In this document: positions 59,610 through 64,000 of the stretch, piece by piece
How positions within the stretch are numbered: the stretch's first letter is position 1
Layout: every line of letters begins with the position of its first letter
Source: Pocillopora verrucosa
Taxonomy: Eukaryota; Cnidaria; Anthozoa; Scleractinia; Pocilloporidae
Direction of reading: 5' to 3'
Length of the DNA stretch: 64,000 nucleotides
NCBI RefSeq assembly: GCF_036669915.1
Contig: NC_089319.1
Span: 18,845,885-18,909,884 of the forward strand
Translations under genes and position numbers: made by a program
Notes under the pieces: model-generated
What the model was told of the DNA's origin: nothing
Databases searched by the model: none
Seen by the model: only the letters and a program-made list of their open reading frames with translations

Positions 59610-62600
59610 TTATTTTCCTCGGATCCATGCTTCTTTGAGGACAGCAGCACTCTTTGGTGCTTTATACCTTCGCTGATAAGATGGTTTGGTTGCTGCAGGC
59701 AATGCTGGAAAATCTCTTTCAGATATACCACCCCTGTTTGTCTCCACATTCCAAGCAGTGGCACCAGTTTGCCAAACCCCAGGCAAGGGTGGCTTTTTGT
59801 TGACCTTCCCATTCTTATTTTTATCATCTTGATGCTTTGCTATAACTTTAGCATCTTGATGGATAGCTAACAGTTCTTTTCGTTTATCAGGATCAGGCAA
59901 TAAATCTACCAGTTCTGCAAAAACTTGAGAAAAGTTAGACTCAAATAATTCATAACACTGAGCATAATATTCTTCAGCAGAACAAATGCTCTTGCGAAAC
60001 TTTCCAGATAATTCCTTGAACTCTTCAAATTTGGACTTATCATATCCTAATAAGACTCTTATTTTTTCAACTAAAGCTTGATTTCTCTCTTGAACACTAC
60101 TGTTTGTCTTAACATCTGTTTTAGTAACAGGTGCTTCTTGTAATGGTGCCACATTTTCTTTAATCTTCTCCTTAGAAGTTGCCTCAAAGGGTGTCTGAAA
60201 ACCAGGAGGGGGCTTAGCACGAGAAGTCTGCTGTGTTATAGCTAAAGGTGGAGGCTGACGAGCTGCTGAAGCAAATCCTGGAGGTACAGGTGGTGATTGT
60301 TCAGATCTTTGACCAGAAACAGACAGAGAGGGAAAGTCATTGACTGAATATGGTGGATGAGAAGCAGATGCATACAAAGGAGGTTTCCTGGGTTTATTAC
60401 TCTTCTTAGACTCTTTATCTGCACTTGTAACCTCTAAAGAATTTAGCAAAACTGGGAACTGAGCTAATTCCTCTGTTTCTTTAGCAGGTAGCCCCCCAAC
60501 TGCTCCATCTTCTTCTGGCTTGTGCTTTTTAGGTTCTTGCGGCTTAGATGAAGGTGAGGGAAGCTGTGAAGGGTCCCCTGAGGATTCACTCAAAGAAAGA
60601 GCCATGGCAGTCTGTAGCTCTAAGGCCTCTTTCCTAAAATAAGGAGACAGAGGTGAAAAATTCACAAAAATATAGCAAAACTCCCTCAAAGAAAAAACAG
60701 GTGGAATATTATTTTTACTTACATCAAAACAAAAGAGTTATAACACATATAATTATGACCCTTGAAATTCTACCTAAATAACAGATAAGAGCCAGGGAAC
60801 CAGCAAATGTTGTTGCAACACTCTTCTTGTTTCTCAAGGAAGACTTCTTTCCCCAAATTTTGGTATTACCACACACTAATAGTCCACATATGAGATTGAC
60901 TGGCATAACTGCTGTAAATTATTCAGGTTCATACAGCATGAAGCAGAGTGCTGCTACTGCCCCTAGATGAGATGTCAATATGTTGACAGTTATGCCCCCA
61001 CATTTTGCCAAGTTCACTTAACAATCTGCTGGTAGCAATTTGTAGCCTTGATAGGAAAGTACTCTGGCTGTAAAGTACCTTGCTAACATGCAATAATGCA
61101 ATAAACCTTGCCCATATTTTTACCACAAATTTTTGAAGCAGAGTTCATGGCATTAACTGTAAAAGCCTTGTGGAACAAAGGTTGAAACTCTGTTTAAGGT
61201 ACCGGTTTATGAAAGTAATCAAGTACAGTATGTCCCTTGCAGTTGCAGCCAATGAACACCTTTATAAAGTAATTGTAATAAGGCAGTTACCTGATAAGGC
61301 TATCAGAATGTGATCATTTACAATTGTGTATACAAGAATGAAAAAGGAAATAAAAAAGGCAAAAGAAATAACCCTCCATAGAGTTTTATTCCTGACTCTT
61401 CTGCTGCTAGAAGATTTACTGGTACATCTCTGCCACTACAAACCTGTTTGGCCCTGAAAAGTCTCCTCTTCTTCCTCCTTTTTCTCTTTTTCCCTTTCTT
61501 TGTTCTGAAGTTCTCACTTCCACAAAATCTCCAGCAGTAACTGAACCATGATTTGTCTGAGGCCTTGGCCGTGGAGCAAAGGTTATATCAACATCTAACT
61601 GACGAGCCTGACGAGCCTGTGCTTTACTCAACTTTCCAGAGTGCTTTGCTGCCCGATGTGCTTGAAAATCAACCTTTGTTCGAAAGACAGAAGTAAACTG
61701 TTCATGAATACAATCGTCTTCTTCACAAAGAAAGTGAAAATCACGAAAGTGCTCTCGTAGATGTTTATAATCAGGATAGTAGTCCTGACTTCCATCCCGT
61801 TCACAGAAGTGACACCAAAAATGATCCTTACGCAGGTGCTTGTGAAGCTCGTCGTTGTCAAGATAACGCTGATCACAAAATTCACAACGAGGGTGTCCCT
61901 TGTGGGATTTGTCATCAGAGTCACCAACTCTGCGGTGTCGTGCCAGGTCAGAACGAGAGTACGCTTTCAGTTCAAAGCTGAACTTTTGTAAATTTTCCAC
62001 ACAGAGATCACAATAGAACATTTCGTGTTCCCGCTTCATGTGATCACGGAGACGGCCAAATGATCTCTCTGGCTGGCGGCTTGGGCAGAACTGACAGCGA
62101 TGTTCCAAGAGTTCCTTAACTTTGTCTTGGATGCCTTTATGTTGGTAATGAATGTTGTGTCGTTTATCATTCACAAAGGAACCTCCTCTACCAGCCAGTT
62201 TTGCATAACTGGTCATGTGTTTAGTTATGAATACCTGAAGGAAAATGGCATACAAAAGATTAACCCTTTAATTCCTAGAAGTGATTTACGTGTAACAGCC
62301 AGATGGGAGAATTAACAGTCAGATCTTGGGAGTTCAAAGCTTAAATATCTCTAACACAATAAATTTAATTGCCAAAGGCACAGTAATAATATGTATTGTT
62401 GATTTATTCTCAAGATAAAGATGAGGAAATAAATTGTCAATTTACCCTAGTGGCAAGGCCAATGAATTTTTCATAGTATAGTTTCACGGGTGATTAGCAG
62501 AGCGACTGGATTCTACTTTGCACAAAATTTAGCATGTTCAGCCATTTTCAAAACAGTGGTTGACTATTATCACCGCCTACGCATAGTGATCATAAAAAGA

Positions 62601-63268
62601 AATGAATCATTCCTCAATCAATCCGGGATCACCCGAGAAGCATTCATTATCAAATATTTATATCAAATATATGGACTACATAAGCTCTCTTGTTTTACTC
62701 ACGACTTATCAATCTTACAAGACCTCTCTGTGTGATTATTAAACGAAAGTGATGTTGTTTCACAATCACCTCAGATGTTTAGCAGACTCGTGAGCTTGTA
62801 ATCATAAATGAACTAGTATATTTAGACATAGTTTAGCTAGAAGGGCTCTCTGCTATAAAGAAGTTGCAATGCGATAGGAAAGCAACCTGGAGTTGTGGAA
62901 TGCTCGAAGAGTAATAATTTTTGCACAAGGCTATGAAAAATGCTTCTACAAGCACTTTCATTCATAGTTCGATCGTCTTACTAGTGAGCCGGTGTTACTT
63001 TTAACTCATCTAATTTAAAGATTCAATTTCCCTGTTTACACAACATTATATTGTAAACATCACAGGTTACTTCCATTTGAATGATACTAACCTGCTTCAG
63101 TTCTGTTCGGCACACTGGGCAGTAAATTTCCTTCCCGAGTACACGCATTCGAACACAACACTTGTAGCAAACACAATGGTCACATACTCCAATGGCGAAA
63201 AACTCAATATCCTCGCAACAAACAACACAAACACTTAAGGAATCTCTTCGAACGACTTTAGAACTCAT
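59610..63268 (-). CDS. ZNF598: ZNF598-type E3 ubiquitin ligase (Hel2 homologue)
   Basis: Ribosome-collision sensor that ubiquitinates 40S proteins. Exons 63092-63268, 61420-62234 and 59610-60633 join in phase to 671 residues, against about 900 in human. Exon 1 is the RING: CVVCCEDIEFFAIGVCDHCVC, then C..C of CPVCRTELKQ. Exon 2 gives HMTSYAKLAGRGGSF-type linker, then zinc fingers CQFCPSRQPERSF, YCDLCVENLQKF, CEFCDQRYLDNDELHKH and WCHFCERDG, with HLREHFRDFHFLCEEDDC. Exon 3 is low complexity with VNDFPSL and DFPALP motifs, a helical block with VEKIRVLLGYDKSKFEEFK, and a conserved C-terminal end. Start at 63268 chosen just before the RING; an earlier ATG at 63382 in the same frame adds a non-conserved 38 residues. 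Confidence 0.92.
62262..62343. repeat. Short TTAACCC MITE family copy in a ZNF598 intron
   Basis: TTAACCCTTTAATTCCTAG at the left and ATCTTGGGAGTTCAAAG at the right match the ends of the longer copies. The interior is largely deleted. Confidence 0.65.
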
Positions 63269-63540
63269 CTTCCGTTCGTTTTCAGCCGAGACACAAAGAT
63301 AAAAATTACAGAATTCAAGCTCTTTTGATGACGGTCCAAACGTGGTAAAAATGGCCGCTTGATCAAAGTGCATAATGTCCAAATATAGAATAACTCTTTA
63401 TGTACACCAGTAGACCGGAAATGCGTCATTGTGCTGAAAAGCGATTTTTGATAACCAGCGGATCACCACTGAAACTATTATGGTCTATCCCTTACCCGGT
63501 CTCTGCTAAGGTTGCAGTTTTACAAGTAATAGGGACGAAA
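63269..63540. promoter_or_regulatory. Divergent promoter of ZNF598 (-) and the right-edge gene (+)
   Basis: The two starts are about 270 bp apart. An AAAATGGCCGC motif at about 63346-63357 matches a YY1 site. No TATA box is seen. Probably a shared CpG-type promoter. Confidence 0.5.
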
Positions 63541-63857
63541 ATGTTGCCGTTATCGCGGAGGTTGCCATCAATTTCGAAAGGAATAAGTTGTGCAACTTCT
63601 TCTGTGAGTAACTGCCGTCTTTTTATGTAATTTTGTCGCGTATTGAAAGAGAAAACGAGTATGAGATGTGGCGACATGTTCTGGCGTGATATTAAGTTGG
63701 TTTACCTTAGTTGACGTGTGTATTCGCCTAACAATGTGAAATTTATGTATTATAGAAAAGATTGTACGCCTATGCAGCTTCTCCGCTTAATGAACCGTTG
63801 GCAGATACACAGACAGGAGCTGGAGAGGGTGTTGATCTCACTCCCCAGAGTGTGCAG
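63541..63857 (+). CDS. First two exons of a probable mitochondrial protein (partial)
   Basis: Exons 63541-63603 and 63756-63857 join in phase to 55 residues before the window ends. The N-terminus MLPLSRRLPSISKGISCATSS is basic with no acids, the form of a mitochondrial presequence. The next exon ends GAGEGVDLTPQSVQ. The AGEG...LT...VQ pattern just after a presequence recalls the iron-sulfur assembly protein ISCA2, but this is a weak match over few residues and the conserved cysteines would lie beyond the window. An earlier in-frame ATG lies at 63421. Confidence 0.45.
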
Positions 63858-63895
63858 GTTTGTAATAATAAAACAGGTTTGTAATAATAAAACAG
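63855..63895 (+). repeat. 19-bp tandem duplication covering a splice donor
   Basis: CAGGTTTGTAATAATAAAA occurs twice in a row from 63855, followed by a third CAGG. The second exon of the right-edge gene ends at the first CAG|GTTTGT, so the donor site is duplicated 19 bp downstream. Confidence 0.75.
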
Positions 63896-64000
63896 GATAC
63901 TTACGTTATTCAAGTGAGAGGAAGTACTGAACATAGGGTCACCAAGGTTCAGTTAAAGGGTCTGTTTGGTAAAACATTGAACATTGACATGAAAATTGCC

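Overview
The window is animal nuclear DNA, almost certainly from a cnidarian and most likely a stony coral. The genes are split by many GT-AG introns. Five conserved metazoan genes can be rebuilt exon by exon: WBP11, a delta-like phospholipase C, ECSIT, RPSA and ZNF598. The repeats also look like the kinds I know from coral genomes: a Penelope-like GIY-YIG fragment, an ISL2EU DNA transposon carrying a YqaJ nuclease, HEPN/DZIP3-like and TRADD-N-like defence-type domains, and abundant short inverted-repeat (MITE) families. Species cannot be fixed from the sequence alone.

Layout. Positions 1-9560 hold a nested tandem array of non-coding duplicates with no convincing gene. Positions 9830-10880 are a decayed Penelope-like element. 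A single-exon LRAT-domain gene follows (10964-12004, +). WBP11 (13 coding exons, -) fills 13093-20404 and is divergent from a 30-exon phospholipase C (21111-36827, +). That gene has two PH domains ahead of the usual EF/X/Y/C2 core and one in-frame TGA inside the catalytic X domain. Positions 36828-40114 are repeats. ECSIT (-, 40115-42630) is divergent from RPSA (+, 43856-47098).

Positions 47900-59600 are the most dynamic part. They hold a broken HEPN/DZIP3-like plus TRADD-N-like gene split by a MITE. Next comes a strong heat-shock-type promoter: a perfect five-unit heat shock element, further elements and a TATA box at 49927-50111. After it lies a nearly intact 4.67-kb ISL2EU transposon (50544-55214), then an intact small TRADD-N-like gene (55840-57202). 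The simplest reading is that the heat-shock promoter drives the TRADD-N-like gene through a long first intron into which the transposon inserted.

ZNF598 (-, 59610-63268) and the first two exons of a probable mitochondrial protein gene (+, from 63541) close the window.

The conserved genes serve separate housekeeping jobs: splicing (WBP11), phosphoinositide signalling (PLC), complex I assembly and Toll signalling (ECSIT), the small ribosomal subunit (RPSA) and ribosome collision control (ZNF598). All exon boundaries were read by eye from splice signals, reading phase and protein similarity known from memory. No alignment, transcript or database search was run.
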